A DNA stretch of 64,000 nucleotides. Origin: Owenia fusiformis. Its lineage: Eukaryota; Annelida; Polychaeta; Sabellida; Oweniidae. The stretch is from assembly GCA_903813345.2 (NCBI GenBank), contig CAIIXF020000006.1, positions 4,797,096 through 4,861,095 on the forward strand, read 5' to 3'. Below the pieces are notes generated by a model that saw only the letters and a program-made list of their open reading frames with translations, was not told the DNA's origin and did no database searches. The translations under genes were made by a program, and so were the position numbers. Shown here one piece after another: positions 26,239 through 41,200 of the stretch. The stretch's first letter is position 1. Every line of letters starts with the position of its first letter.

Positions 26239-29200
26239 CTGTAAAGAAAGAAAATAAAGTTTTTAATAGGGGATAGAAGCAATGGCTCAATACAGATAGA
26301 TTCAAATGATTTAGCCATATCTCTGATTAAGTATATCCCCAACCTTAAATAAGTTATCAATTTAGGCTGATTAATTATGAAATGTTTTTTTGTAACTCGT
26401 GTTATCATTTATCATAGTATTCTTTTATTAAGACTTAGTGTTTGTTCCACCCTCAGTTTTAGGTTAGATAGAACGATAACAAATTGTCTTAATTTCACAA
26501 CCCCCCCTTTATAATTTGGAGTGTTAAACATCTGTAAGCATTTATCTTTAATATTTGTAACATGACATTATTTCCTCAATGGATACATATGGAAGCGCAA
26601 GTTTGAACGAGAAAATACCAAAAAGGTTACGGAGCAATAAAAAGAAAACATCTAAGACTACACCAGTCATAAGGAAATAAAACCAACAACTCTAAGTATA
26701 ACAAGTGCCATCCTCCGATCACAGGGCTTCAAAATCCAGAAAATCTTCTTTCTTTTTACCCCCTGCGATAAGCAGTTAGCATTTCCTCGATTAAGAACTA
26801 GCAATTTGATTCGCTGTCGCAATACTGCGACAGCAATCATGTACACGTCATTGGCGCATTATTAAATCACGTGACTCCTTTTAATCTGGCGCTTCCAAAC
26901 TGCTTATAGCAGGGGGGAAGAAGGAGGTACGGATTCTGGACACCTGCTTAGGAGGATGAACAAGTGCCAAAACTTGAAACTTCAAATGAATGTATTTTTC
27001 AGTAAAGCCTAGGAAGAATTTCTGAAAGTCACATCTAAAATACCCGTGATGTTTTAATCGATGTAAGCATATTCCTTACATCTTTCTTTATCTTAATGTG
27101 AATTAATAAGCTATCATTTTGGTTAACACGCCAGAAATGTACATTATATAATTCGAAGCGTTATTAGAAAATTTCGAATCCGCCATTTTTGTTTGTCGAT
27201 TTGGACCAATCAGGACGGTGGGTCATCTCAATACAGATTTACATTATAGATGTACGTCATCTTTGAACTCTGGGGTTTCCCATTCACTCACCCGGGACAA
27301 TTTTGTCTCTACTATCCTGAATCTGATGTTTTTTCTTACAGATCGACGCAGACAATATTGCCAAGGCCACCACTTTGAGGGGTTGCATGATCAATATACT
27401 GGTTAACATTGAGGTCAGTATTGAGGTGAGCCACTCCATGCTCGCCTGGTAGCTATACTTCAGACCATATAATATGACGAAGTAGGAAGCTGACAGGCAG
27501 ATTAGGATGCTTAGTGTCCAATTGATAAAGAGGAACCACCATGGAAGCCTAGAAATAAAAGTCATTAAACTGAAAATAAGATAAAAGAGCCCGAGAACAC
27601 TAATAAGTAACCAGGTGCAATTAAACATCATGAACATACCCAACTGGCTGTTCCTTTTTCACTTGAAGTTCAATGACACTGTGTCTAAATGCTTCACTCC
27701 CAAGCCCGCTCTCAAGCTCTTTGTCAACCTGTTGTTTCCACGTCTCCAAGGCAACATTTCCGCTTCTATCATGCAAAGATATTGTTGTCGTAATTGTTGT
27801 TGTTTTTGTATCTCCTACGCAAGGATTCAACTTGGATGGCCTGGAGCGAAATATAAACTCAAAAATTATCTAACGGCTGCCAGGCATACTTGATAGTATT
27901 TGAAATATAATCTGACTCCAATTTCAGAAATATTTGACATGATAACTATAATTCCTTCAAAATCAAAATCACAAGCTATTCTACTAGAGTTTTGCTGTTG
28001 ATATAGTCGGACGAATGAAATATGGAGGTTTATGATTCAAATGTTATACTACAAAATATTACCTCATGCTTGGTGAGCTTCCATTTGCTAATATGTGATC
28101 TGGTCCTGTCAGCCATGATACGTTTAGTTTAGAGGAGTTCGGGGTCGATTGGTTCGGAGTGAAGAACATTCTGTTTTGTTTGCACAAAGGTTCAGTTTCA
28201 TCATAACTTATTACTAAATTATCTGCAATTTCAGGTGAACCAGTGGAATCACTTCTAGTTGTATCCATCGATTCATAACCTTCCTCGGAATATAAATCCT
28301 CTGGTATTTCGTCATCATCCGTTTTATTTTCAGTAGTTCTAGGTTTTGCCTTGGTTTGTCTAAAGAGCTGCTCGATGATCAAAATGACTGGGGACATAAT
28401 GAGACTGCACCATAAGCCTATTATAATAGCAGATGATGATGAATGAATCCGACCGTACTGCTTTTGATCTTCAGGGCCATCCTTAGGTATTCCAAAAAAC
28501 AAAACTATAGTCAACATTTGACTTAATATCAATGTGAATACACATGTGGTACGCTGTACTCGTGTAAAGTGACTTTCTGGAGGTTTAGAGAATATACTCA
28601 ACCACAGATGATTGTCAAGCATGACATTACCAATGAGTCTAAGAAGTGATTCGGAAGTTTGTTTTAAACGATTTTCGTTCTTTGTACGTAGTGTACATGA
28701 AAAAGAAAAGTCTTCCTGATTTGCAGCCATCCATCTATTACACATGAATTCCCAGACTTGGTCTTTCTGTAGATCTCTCACAATAACTTCATTGAGATAC
28801 CTGGAGGGCAAAAGTAAATCATGAAATAAAGCCACAACGCAATTGTACTTCTCTGTACAGTCTAATTGAAAGTCCACGGTTAATAGTATCACCCGCTGAC
28901 TTGAATACTAGGGTTTTTGAGTATTTGAATAAGTATAAGTAAAGCTGACCTAGTCATATTTTGCACAACACATACTTATGATGTGATGTATGTCCCCCTA
29001 GAATATGAAACATAATGCATTAATAGTAATGGAGATATGGGACATTTTATATCCATACCCCATAATTGGTATTTCAGGGGGAGTAACATGGAATAGCCGT
29101 CTAACGCTGAAAAATTGGGAACTCAAATTTCAGGAATCAATGCCCCTTGGGATGGCCTATATGATCATACTAATTAAAACAAGTTTTTAGACTACATCGT

Positions 29201-32200
29201 ACGACAATGCCCTATCACCTACTCCAGTATAACCCATTCTGACAATGTCCTCAGACTTCGCCTTTGTGCATAATGTGTATGGGTTAGTACGTACATACTG
29301 TACACTCATGCTTTTATATTTCCAATATAGAATGATACACGATTCTTTATTCCTAAAATATATAAAACCATCTCGTTGACTTTATTATTTCCATGCCGTG
29401 ATACTTGTTCTCTCATTGGTCAATTAGATACCATGTGACTAAACATATATAGAGGTATTCCTTGTCTCCCTGCTTAGAAAACGTGTGAAGAGTGTATTCA
29501 CTAAAAATGACGTCATTTTAATTGAATAAATAGTGGTATTCACTAAATATTTGTATAGTATTTTCAGAATATTTACTATAATTATGACTTCCCATCAACC
29601 CTTGCATCTCACCAGTTTGGATAGTCTCCAGTGTTGTCATGCCAGATTGTGATAGACTCCAAGAAGCCTATACTTCCCATTGTTGTCACTAGGAAATAAT
29701 CCTCATTTCCAGCTCTGAACAACTCTGCATTCCCATATCTCCGTTTCAACTGTTGGGATTCACTCGATCCTTTTGTTCCATTCAGTTGAATAAATACATT
29801 GGCGCTAGTACTTGCATCCTGTTGCAAACCTGTTACTATGGTAACAAGGTAACAGTGGTGCTGCAAAGAATTATTGTCTCCTGGTCTAGTTTTCTACAAA
29901 GTAAAGATAGTTCAATTGTTCGATTGTATACCTACATAGGGGCCCTGGTTGAAAGCTGGCTACGCCCCTGACATACGTAATGCAATGTCTTATATTCTTT
30001 GCAAGATTTTTAACAGAATTGCAAGCCAAATTTAAGGTTAGAATATTTGTTTAAGAAAAATGACCAAAACAAGACCATAAGAGATATTTCATCTCAACCT
30101 TCTGCAGAGCGGATAAATACATGTAGTACTTACATGTGAAGTATCTTTCCTGTCATGTCGCTTTGCATATACAACAAGTATGATATACAAGAGCCAAACC
30201 GCTGATATGACACTGGCAGTCACCGGGTTATTTGAGGAGGTCAAAAACACATTTTCATGACCGAAGTGGTACGCAACATTAGGAATCACGAAGAAGCTGC
30301 CGGAAAATGTTGTCATATGGTTACAATCACATGATAAACCGCCTGGGGTAGCTAACGGTGATACCTGTAAAAGAAAACTGATTTTAAGTTAATCAATTCT
30401 TGCAAAAGTATATGTATAGTATTACTATATCATATCATATCATATTAAATATTAGATTACATCATCGTTAAAATACATAATAGGTTAATAATACTACATT
30501 CAGTGGCGTAGCTAGGATTTCTCAAAGGGGGGGGGGGGGGGGTGAGATTTCAGATTGATGAGGCAAAATCGAAAGAAAGGCAGAGCCCAAAACTTTTTTT
30601 GGGTCAAAAAAGATTTCTATGCTCATCCTATACACATTTGCAACATCGCACCATGAGATTTCAGTAGCATAAAAACATTAATATTATGATCCCGGGATAC
30701 CTCTTTCAAAGGTTGATTGCTTGCTTTACTTATCCAAACCTTGAAAGCTCATTCTTTCACAAATAATTAGTGGCCTAGTGCTAGATATCAATCGGAATAT
30801 TGACAACTATTATGTTTATTCCCAGGTATTTTTCGTGCTGTACAAGTACTATGTTGAAAGAGGGATAAGATTAGATTAGGAAAATTCAAAAAATGGCGCA
30901 ATGCACTTTCACATTCAACTTTATTCGCGCAATGTTACAAACGGAAGTTCACAAAAACAAAACATTCCACGTCTCTCACATTTCAATTAAGATTTTGTGA
31001 AACGTTTTGATCAATGTTATAATAATTCTTTATTGATATCAACAATTTCTTTTTGATAACTTGATTGTGTCCCCGGTGCATATATACATCGTTTACAAAA
31101 ATCCAATGTGTTTCGTCTAGAATGGAAAGAAACTGTTAACAATGACAACTGGCCTCATTAAAGCATTTTACCATTTGTTTATTTGAAATATTAAAATAAG
31201 ATGTGTACCGTCCATTTTGTATCATTAGTCATAGTTGTTTCAGGCTGATACGCATGATGACTAATCAGGTGTATCTACATCTTTCTGTTCCCTTGAGTAC
31301 ACTCGAATTAATAGCTAGTTTATTTAGAGAACAATCTTAATTTAAAGAGACGATCATCGAAATTGATGAAACTCACCGTAATATTGTATTTTTCCACTAT
31401 ATCAGACCATTATATATTTACAGTTTTCTGTAAATTGTGCACCAGCTGTCTTCAATTTGTTACAAAATGTACTTTGGAGTATTGTGACTAAAACTGCAAA
31501 GTTTCCACGGAACCCAAGTTACACTAATCTTGTAACCCACATCAACTTTCACTGAGCGGTATACTGTATAAGTGGTATTTAATCCGAGTGGTTAATTTTC
31601 CGAATGGTCAAATTTCCTAATTTTCCTAATTTTAATTTTCCTAATGACAAGAAACCTCCCATTGGATAACATTTTAAAGACAATATTTCCGACATTTAAT
31701 TTTCCGAACCTGGCAAAAATTAGGAAATAGGCAAATTAAATGATTAGGCAAAATTACCACTTATACAGTATATATATTCCCCTTCTGAACAAGGTGGCCC
31801 TAGTGCCTGCTTTAGTATTTACCTTAATATTCTGGAAACCCCTAAAGATTTATTAATCCAATTTATGGAACAATTTCAAAAGTGATATTTGCATCATATG
31901 CAAAGGAGTGGTATCGATATGGTGAATCTTTTGAATACGCGTTTCTCTTAAACTAGTCATCAAAATATTCTCAAAATTTACACATCGTCAATTTAATGGT
32001 CATCTTTTGGATGGTAACATTATAATCTGAAATATATATATACACTTTTCTCAATATGCAGAAAAGTCCAGAGAGGGCTTGATTGTGCTATCCTATGGCA
32101 TAAAACCTCTTTAAAAAGTATCTTGTTAGCGAAATAAAAGGTTTATCTTAATTTTTATCTTCATACTTTTTGTAAAATCAACCAAAATTTCCTTTGTATA

Positions 32201-35200
32201 ACTATAATATTGAGAGGTCTAAGAAAATGTTGTATATGCTATTTTGTTCCAACAAGGTTCGGAACGACATTTTAATCCATTCTCAAGAATTGGTAGAAAG
32301 GAACAAAAAACGATTGCACTGAAAAACAAAAAATGTTAACAAAAACAGTTTGCCAATTAGTCAACATTACATAAAAGACCGTGTTTTCTACAGAATGTTT
32401 CAATAATTGGTTTAAGAGAAAACATTGTTGAATTCAGTTCACTATATCTATACCTATCCTTTTCATGAAGTTAGATTGAAATCAATTTTTTTGCCCACCC
32501 TGCACACGTAGGAAACCTCCCAAAACATACCTTAAACTATTTCTAACACCAAAACTTACATCACACCCAGCATCGCTCCACATCTGCAAGAACTCGTTCC
32601 AAAAGAGACAGTTAAAAGTATAAGTTCCAATGTCCAACTCTAGATGAAGGCCTTGTGTTTCATTCTCAGGAATTCCACTCATGTTGTAGCCTGCTACAAA
32701 CTCAGAATTTCTTGGATTGTTGTTCTCAAGCAGAATACCTTAAAAAAGAAAAATCATTTCTGACTTTTCTAAAGACGAAACAACCAAATAAAGTGAAAAT
32801 GTATGTATTGGAAAGATACCTTACCGATAAATAGCGTCCTGTTATGGTTCGATTTGGGCATATATATAACATTGGGGTGAGCTGTTTTATCAGTTCGAGA
32901 TCTATACAGTGTGTCAGCATCATGTGGTATCCTTGTGGCATTACTATTCATATCATTCATATCTGGCCTCTCATCCTCTTTAACATACACCTTCAAAGTA
33001 ATGTTTTCTTCGACAGGTTTAACATAAATAATGACAGCACTACCCTCATCAGCACGGAACTCAACGACAAGTATATCTCTATCTTTGTAGTCTGACAACA
33101 TTGTAGGAGTTGATTTTTCCAGTTCTGATATTGGCACTGAAAGCTGGACTCTATCCATATGAGGTATACCTGAAAAAATAAATGTTTTATTACTTACTAT
33201 TTTAGATTAAAAAGGGTACTCATCTGATGTATGTATTATTTTGGACATTTTAAGACACATTAGTGGCTACAAAATCTGTTGTAAGACTATTATGCTGTAA
33301 AGTAAAATGCTAAAATGCGCTGGAAAAAGAAAATACCCTCGGGAGGTATCTGACCTCACTTTTATAAACCGGAAATGAATCTCACATACACGTTTTTGAA
33401 TTACTGTAAACATTTAATTGATAATAATTGTTCATCAGGAATACCAATTTTCTCATAGTACTCATAGTGTCAGCTACTAAATCAAAAGGGCAGTACCAAA
33501 TTCAGCGTGACAGTTGCACACACAAGGTAAGGTAGAACTCGAGGGTGATAAAATTTGAGCAAACTGATGTGTCATCGTTTCAGTAAGATCTGGTTTCTAG
33601 TTTTTTTTATATGTAAATGTCTAACATCATCCTAAACTGTGAATTTCATAGTTAAACCTACACAAACTCTCAAGGTAGTATACGGTATAACGCGCGGTAA
33701 CGGTAAGGTACAACAGAAGGAATTTAAAAGATGGGTATCGATATGGCGAAATTTTTGAACACACGTTTCTCTTAAACCAGTCATCAAAAAATTCTGAAAA
33801 TTTTACACATCAAATGTCAATTTAATGGTCATCTTTTGAATGATAACAATGTAATTGGAAAAATGTATATATAATTTCATCTATATTGTTTTAGAAAACA
33901 CATCAAACACTTGTTTTGTTCTTATTATCATGTTTCCAGAGTGACATGAAACAACTTTCCGAACCTCATTGGAACAAAACGACATAAACACAACATGTTT
34001 AGGTCTCTCAATATTGTAATTGTACAAAGGAAATTTTGGTTGATTTGAAAAAAGTATCTTGTTAATGAAATAAAAGGTTTATCTTGATTTTTATCTATTT
34101 TGGGGGGATTTTGTTTTAACTTTTTGAATGCTTTTTAAAATCAACCAAAAATTCATATTGAGAGGTCTAAAATCATGTTGTATATGCTATTTTGGTCCAA
34201 CAAGGTTCGGAAAGATATTTTATTTCATTCTCAAGAATTGGTAGAAAGGAGCAAAAACAATTGCACTAGAAAAACAAAAAATGTTAACAAAAACAGTTAT
34301 ATAAAATATTTCTAAATAATTTTCGCATTAAATTGTTGTCAATCAGTCAACATTACATAAAATACCGTGTTTTTTACAGAATGTTTTCAATGATTGGTTT
34401 AAGAGAAAACATTGTTGAATTCAGTTCTCCATATCGATACCACTCCTTTGAGTTATACCGTATCTCGGGTAAAGGAGTGGTATTGATATGGTGAACTTTT
34501 TGTTTGAACACGCGTTTCTCTTAAACCAGTCACCAAAACATTCTGAAAAATTTACACATCGTCAATTTAATGGTCATCTTTTGGATGGTAACATTATAAT
34601 TTGAATTATATATATGTACTTTTCTCTATATTGTTTTAGAAAACACATCAGACACTTCTTTCGTTCTTGGTATCATATGTTCAGAATGAAATGAAACATC
34701 TATCCGAACCTCAATGGAACAAAACGACATAAACACAACGTGTTTTAGTCTCTCAATATTGTAATTGTACAAAGGAAAGTTTGGTTGATTTTAATAAAGT
34801 ATCTTGTTATTGAAATAAAAGGTTTATCTTAATTTTTATCTATTTTGAGGGGGTTTTGTTTTAAGTGTTTTACATATTATTCTGTTAATTAAACCAAATG
34901 CTATTTTGTTCCAACAAGGTTCGGAAAAATATTTTATTCCATTCTCAAGAATTGGTAGAAAGGAACAAAAAACAATTGCACTAAAAAGCAAAAAATGTTA
35001 ACAAAAACAGTTATATACAATTTTTGCATTAAATTGTTGCCAATCAGTCAACATTACATAAAGGACCGTGTTTTTTACAGAATGCTTTCAATAATTGGTG
35101 AGAGAAACATTGTTGAATTCAGTTCACCATATGGTGTACACTTAGAGTCTGCTTTTTCTTGCTAGGTTTCATTACAACGTTTGGTCCTTTGCCTTTTGCA

Positions 35201-38200
35201 TTGCACAGATCTACATATTTGGGATGTTTATGCTATAAAATACCTTTTGTTGGAAGGGATATTGTTAAATTCTCTGAAAGATTCTCAATGTTCAGTTCAT
35301 GCCCTTGAGAATTCCTCAAAACAATTCCCATCAAGTCAGTGGTCACACTGTCTGCACTGGAGTGCCAGGTATATGGATTCTCTTTCATATGGTAGATCTA
35401 CAATAAAATTTATATTAGAAATGCATCTTTCATGACTATGTCAGCCAATATGCAGATATACGTAGTATGCGTGTACCAAAAACTGTACCTAAAATAAGCA
35501 ATACACTGAAGTGGCAGTTTTAGGGCTAGGGATTCTTTTTCGTCTGGTACATTTACAATCGTTAAATTCTATATTAAGTAATGCATATTTACCGGACAAG
35601 TCCATTAAAACATTGTTTAATTATTTGTTGAATAATTGATGACCAACAATCTTCCAACAAATATATACGAAAAGTAAATGTAGGTTTAACTTTCTGTTAC
35701 AATTTATCCAGAACATATTTTATTTGTTGGATAGGCATACTTACATACAGCTTATACACATCATCAAAGATATCTGCACTGTCTGTTGTGTCATTCTGTA
35801 CCAATTTAAGTGCATGTGCACTTGGAAGTAGCACTGATGCAGGGGTGGCGCCATCTAGTGTCGAGCCAATTGAAAAATCATGATCGCCTTTAAAAATGAA
35901 TGTAAAATACACTACATGTACTTGAATCCTTTAAACCTTCAGTGCATTAGTAACAACATTAATATGTTTTTGTTAACTTTATGCTTAATATGACTTTTTA
36001 TGTTTTTTTAAATCTATCAACAGCAATCTATCAACAATCTTCCAACATCAATATTTTCAAACTTAAGCTACTTATCATATTAAAAAAAATCAATTTGAAA
36101 AATGACTCAAATCAGAGTTTTTTTTAGTTTTGTGTAGAATGAAGTCAAATTGAGAAGAATTGTCTGTCACCAAATGACCGTGAAATGTTGAATCTGCATT
36201 ACAAACTCAGAAAGGGCCTCCGTCTGTATTACAGTTGGTTCCCCTCCAAATACATTGTTCTTGTGATCATACTCACCTAAAGACTCTCGCTGACATTGCA
36301 TAACAGTCATAGAGAGAGCCTCTGTCTGAATAACAGTCAGTTTTTCTCCAACTACCTTGTACTTGTGTTGTACTTACCAAAAGACTCTGGCTGACTCTGC
36401 ATTACAGTCATAGAAAGGGCCTCTGTCTTTATAACAGTTGGTTCTTCTCCAATTACCTTGTTCTTGTGTTGTACTCACCTAAAGACTCTGGCTGACTCTG
36501 CATTACAGTCATAGAAAGGGCCTCTGTCTTAATAACAGTTGGTTCTTCTCCAATTACCTTGTACTTGTGTTGTACTCACCTAAAGACTCTGGCTGACTCT
36601 GCATTACAGTCATAGAAAGGGTCTCTGTCTGTATAACAGTCGGTTCTTCCCCGACTACCTTGTTCTTCAGGACAGCATCAGACACATCTTTTAAAACATT
36701 CATTGTTGCATATGTGATCTCCTTGACCTAAAATGAAAGTACAAGGGACAGGCAACTATAAGGCCTATTTATTTTAGCAATACGGGCCACATGCAGGTAT
36801 GTTATACAGGGTGTTAAAAAAAACGCAACCCAAAGAAATCGCTATATCTTGGAAAATTCTTATCCAATTTTGTTCATATTTTCAGGAAAGAAAGAAAAGA
36901 CTGTGTATGTATAGCTCCTGTTGTTAGTTAGTTGTAAAACATGATGAATTGTACACCTGCTCAAAAGGCAGCAGTGCATGGAAAATACGAAAAACGCGAA
37001 TGGGAAATCACTATATCTTGGAAAATACTGATTCAGTTATGTAGATATTCAGATATTGTGTATGTATAGCTCCTGTTGTTCGTAAGTTGTAAAACATGAT
37101 GCATTGGACAACTGCCCAAAAGACAGTTGTTCTAGGAAAATACGAAAAAGGCAGTCAGAGGTGACTGCCCCAGCAATAAAACCTCACAACTTTCTAACCA
37201 TAGTGTTTTTGCACTTGGCACAAATTATCCTTATTCAATGTGTGGTGAATTTGTGGAGTTTCATCAAAATCACTTCAGGGACTTTACAGTTATGGTCAAA
37301 ATGCCATCTGAAGTCTACCTGAACCAGGGCGTTTGACTGAGATTTGAAAGCATTTTGACCATAACTGTAAAGTCCCTGAAGTGATTTTAATTTCACTTTA
37401 GAGATTTACCATACAGTGAATGAAGATGATTTGTGCCAAATTTGAAGAGCCAAAACACTATGGCTAAGAAGTTATTTAGTCTTTTTGCGGTTGCAGTCAG
37501 CCCTGACTGGGTTTTTTGTATTTTCCTAGTATAACTGTCTTTTGAGCAGGAGTCCAATGCATCATTTTTTACAACCAACCAAATACAGGAGCTATACATA
37601 CACAGTCTCTTCTTTCTTTCCTGAAAAAATAAACATAATTGAACAAGTATTTTCAAGATATAGCTATTTCTTTGGGTTGCGTTTTTTTTGAACACCCAGT
37701 ATTTTAACTAAAAGATTGTTCACGTGTGTCAGGTGTTTTGTTGTGCTTTAGATTCAATCACATAATGAATTTAACTTTTCGTTAATTATAATTGCAAACA
37801 ACTAGCTGTAATCTATTTGAATTCCTAATGCCTGCTATATTATAGAAACAAACACTATAATATTTCCAGTTTCTCCAGTACGAAGATATTTGCCAATTGA
37901 CAAACCTGACTAGTGACCTGGTCATGGGTCCTTGTGTCCTTCAGTTGTGGTTTAGTGCTCTTATACTTATCAGATGTATGTTGCAAGGTCTCCAAAGAAG
38001 CATGCATTACATTACTGGCTCCAGAGATGAGAAGACTACAACATAACACATAGTTCATACATGATAGGTAATGCCTTTTCAGTCTATAACGTACTGATAT
38101 TTTAGACCCTTATTGTATGTGCTTTAAAATATATGTAACCGATGTATGTTTTCTCAATACCAGGTCTTTCCAAGAAAAAAAGACTGGAGAACTCTCGTAT

Positions 38201-41200
38201 AAACCTGAGTATGATGACAAGATCGGGTATATATTTCCCCAGTTGCTATTGACTTAATTTTGGAAGTAAGAGAGTGTCACTGAAACAACATATACCGTAA
38301 TGGTTTTGGTCAAAAATTCATGTAATTTCATGGTAATTTTTGTAACTTTACGTAAAGTAAAGGAAGCTCTTCACATTCATACTAGTAAGCAAGAACTGAA
38401 TCGGGACTCAGGTTCCAAGCTTTCTCTGGGGCTATTTGAAGTACACCGGGGTAAAAGTCAAAAACAGGTCAAGGGTCATCCCAGTTCCCGCAAGTAGAAC
38501 AATAACTTGAAAAAGGCAGCAGCATCTAGCGAAAGCTCGCAAGATAGATGGATAATAGGTTCGTGACTTAAGGAAATTAAACCACTTTATTAGTATTACC
38601 CAACCGATGAACACATTTGGCCAAGTTACAATATATTGTATAAATATCTAAGCACGAGTGCCAAAGGGAAAGGACCAAAAGTTGTTATGGAACTTAGCAA
38701 GAAAACTCTAAGTGCATACCAGTCAAGAAATACAAACCCCATATATCCCAAAGCCATGATCTATCGTGAAAAGAAACAGTGTCTAATACCTCCTTTCCCC
38801 CACCATTCAAGAACCGATATCACAATCCGAGACCAAAACACCAAGGGAAATTTCATTCATACTGAAGTCATTACAATACATCTTGAAGAAAAATTTGAAA
38901 TTGATAGCCAATACCCATAACATCAAAAATAGTTGTAGATACAAGTACTCATACAAGATGGAGCATTCGGTCTCAAATGATGTGGGATAGATAAAATCCA
39001 GTCTCCAAGTCCATAGGCGTTTCAAAGGGTCAACATCCATGTTTGTGCAGAGCATGATTCGGTGTGGAGACAGTTGTCTCACCAAGACAACAGCTGAACA
39101 AAAATATGTAAAGGTAATCGATGTCAATATTCTACCTTGCGATGACTTCAATGACCTCAGAGGTGGCATCTGCTTCATCCTCCATCTTGGACATGAATGT
39201 CCTACTCATGTCTTCAAATACATGCGAGGCTGTGGACTGGATAAATAAATGAATAAATAAAGTGAGTACAATATACAGCTTAAATATGTAAGTGGAGGTG
39301 CCAACAGGAAAACATCAAAAATGATTATTTAGACCAACCGTTTACTGTAGCTCAGTGGTAAAGCACATGTACCAATTATGCATAAGTCCGAGATTCGATC
39401 CCCAATTTAGGTATTTTGCTTGTTGCGCAAAGTACTTCAGAGTGTTTGACTGAGTGGGCACATCTCATAAAAAGGCTGTGGTCATGTATGCGTGCACATA
39501 AAGAGCACAGGGCTCCTTCAAGAGGTATTGCTCACCTTCCTTGGTGGTAAACAAAACCAGAACAACGGCAACGCCAAAGCGTAGCGAATCCCATCGAACA
39601 GCCATGGCTGGCATATTTACAAACAAAGTATATAGAAAAAACGGCGGCCATTTTTCAAAATAACCGCCTTCTACCAAAAGTGTCATTAGACAGTGTGCCA
39701 TGCTTATAGTATTCACATACCAAATATGAACAAAATCGCTCCACTACTTTTCGAGTTATAGTAAAATACGTTAAAATGGCGGCCATTTTTCAAAATGGCC
39801 ACATTCTTCCAATAGTGTCATTAGACAGTGTTCCATGCTTATAGTATTCACATACCAAATATGAACAAAATCGCTCCACTACTTTTCGAGTTATAGTAAA
39901 ATACGTTAAAATGGCGGCCATTTTTCAAAAGTTCTACCAAAAGTTCTACCAAAAGTGTCATTAGACAGTGTGCCATGCTTATAGTATTCACATACCAAAT
40001 ATGAACAAAATCGCTCCACTACTTTTCGAGTTATAGTAAAATACGTTAAAATAACGAGTAAAGGCCGCCATTTTTCAAAATGGCGGCCATGTGCTTCTTT
40101 AATATCTACATTTCTAGCTTTATTTATGTCCTATATAATTTTTTTACATTTGAAACATATTGCTATTACAGTTTTACATATTGCACCTAAATTACTGTAA
40201 AATCGGCACTAAAATGGCCGCCATTTTTTAATGAGCGGCCATTTTGAAAATCGGCTTTCGAGCAGAACTTCTACCCCCATAGGGTATATGTGTACAAAAT
40301 ATGAACAAAATTGGGCTAACGGTATTTGAGTTATTGCCCGGACGGACGGACGTAGATACGGACGAAGGCGTTCCCTATATCCCTCCGAACTTCGTTCGAT
40401 GGGATAATTAGGCCTCCTAGACTATCATCAACGCGAACATCAGTTCTGACCTCGCGAACTACATTCCTTGCACTCGAACGTAAAATCTTAAGTCGCTCAC
40501 TACCATTTCCTCGCTCCTGAACATATTTCTCCACTCACGCACAGAGATCAGTGCTCGCACATCAAGATCAGGTGTGTATTTTTTGGCAATCGCACCCCCT
40601 CCCCTGACCGAAAGCTGACTACACCCCTGGACGGTGTACATTTGTCATGAGAAATTGAGCCCCAATTATATCAAATCACAATCAATTGTGAAAAAAAGTG
40701 TCTTATACCCCTACCTCACCAATATCACCATCCGAGACAACACCAAGGAATTATTCCATTCATATTGAAGTTATTACAATGCATGTTGAAGAATAAATGT
40801 CAAGTTAGTGGTCAATACTCAAAACATCAACAATATTTGTAGATACATGAGATACAAGATGAATACTCATAAATCATACCAGATAGAGCATTTAGTCTCA
40901 AATGATGTGGGACGGTCAAAATCCAATTATAGTACCAAACAAAAATTTCAAAAAGGCTTTAATGTCCTTTTTAAGAGCCCTAACGCTTATTGAAAATGGA
41001 ATCTAGCAATACTATCCAACGTGAATCTAATTCTCCTCTTCGCGGTTCGCTCTTCAAATGAAGAGGCACCGAAGTATTTCCTTATATGGACACATGATAC
41101 AATTATTATTATTTTTTTGTAAAGAAAAGAAACACATAAACCTATTTGTGCAGCATGACTAACTTAAAACATTCTACTCATTTTTGAATTTATCTCAGTC

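Larger units (their letters stand above)
38800..40930. repeat. diverged direct duplication, 38800-39010 and 40690-40925
   Basis: The two segments share order and many words (CATTCATA-TGAAG, ATTACAAT, GAGCAT, GTCTCAAATGATGTGGGA). They differ by many substitutions and small gaps. The first copy lies next to exon 13. Between them lie a tRNA-like stretch and a tandem repeat. Confidence 0.6.

Noticed and set aside
38636-38920. 94-residue plus-strand ORF
   Set aside because: Overlaps the diverged direct repeat shared with 40690-40925, where the frame is not kept.
39345-39418. Functional tRNA gene
   Set aside because: A and B boxes are present but the acceptor stem does not pair; kept only as a SINE-like repeat.
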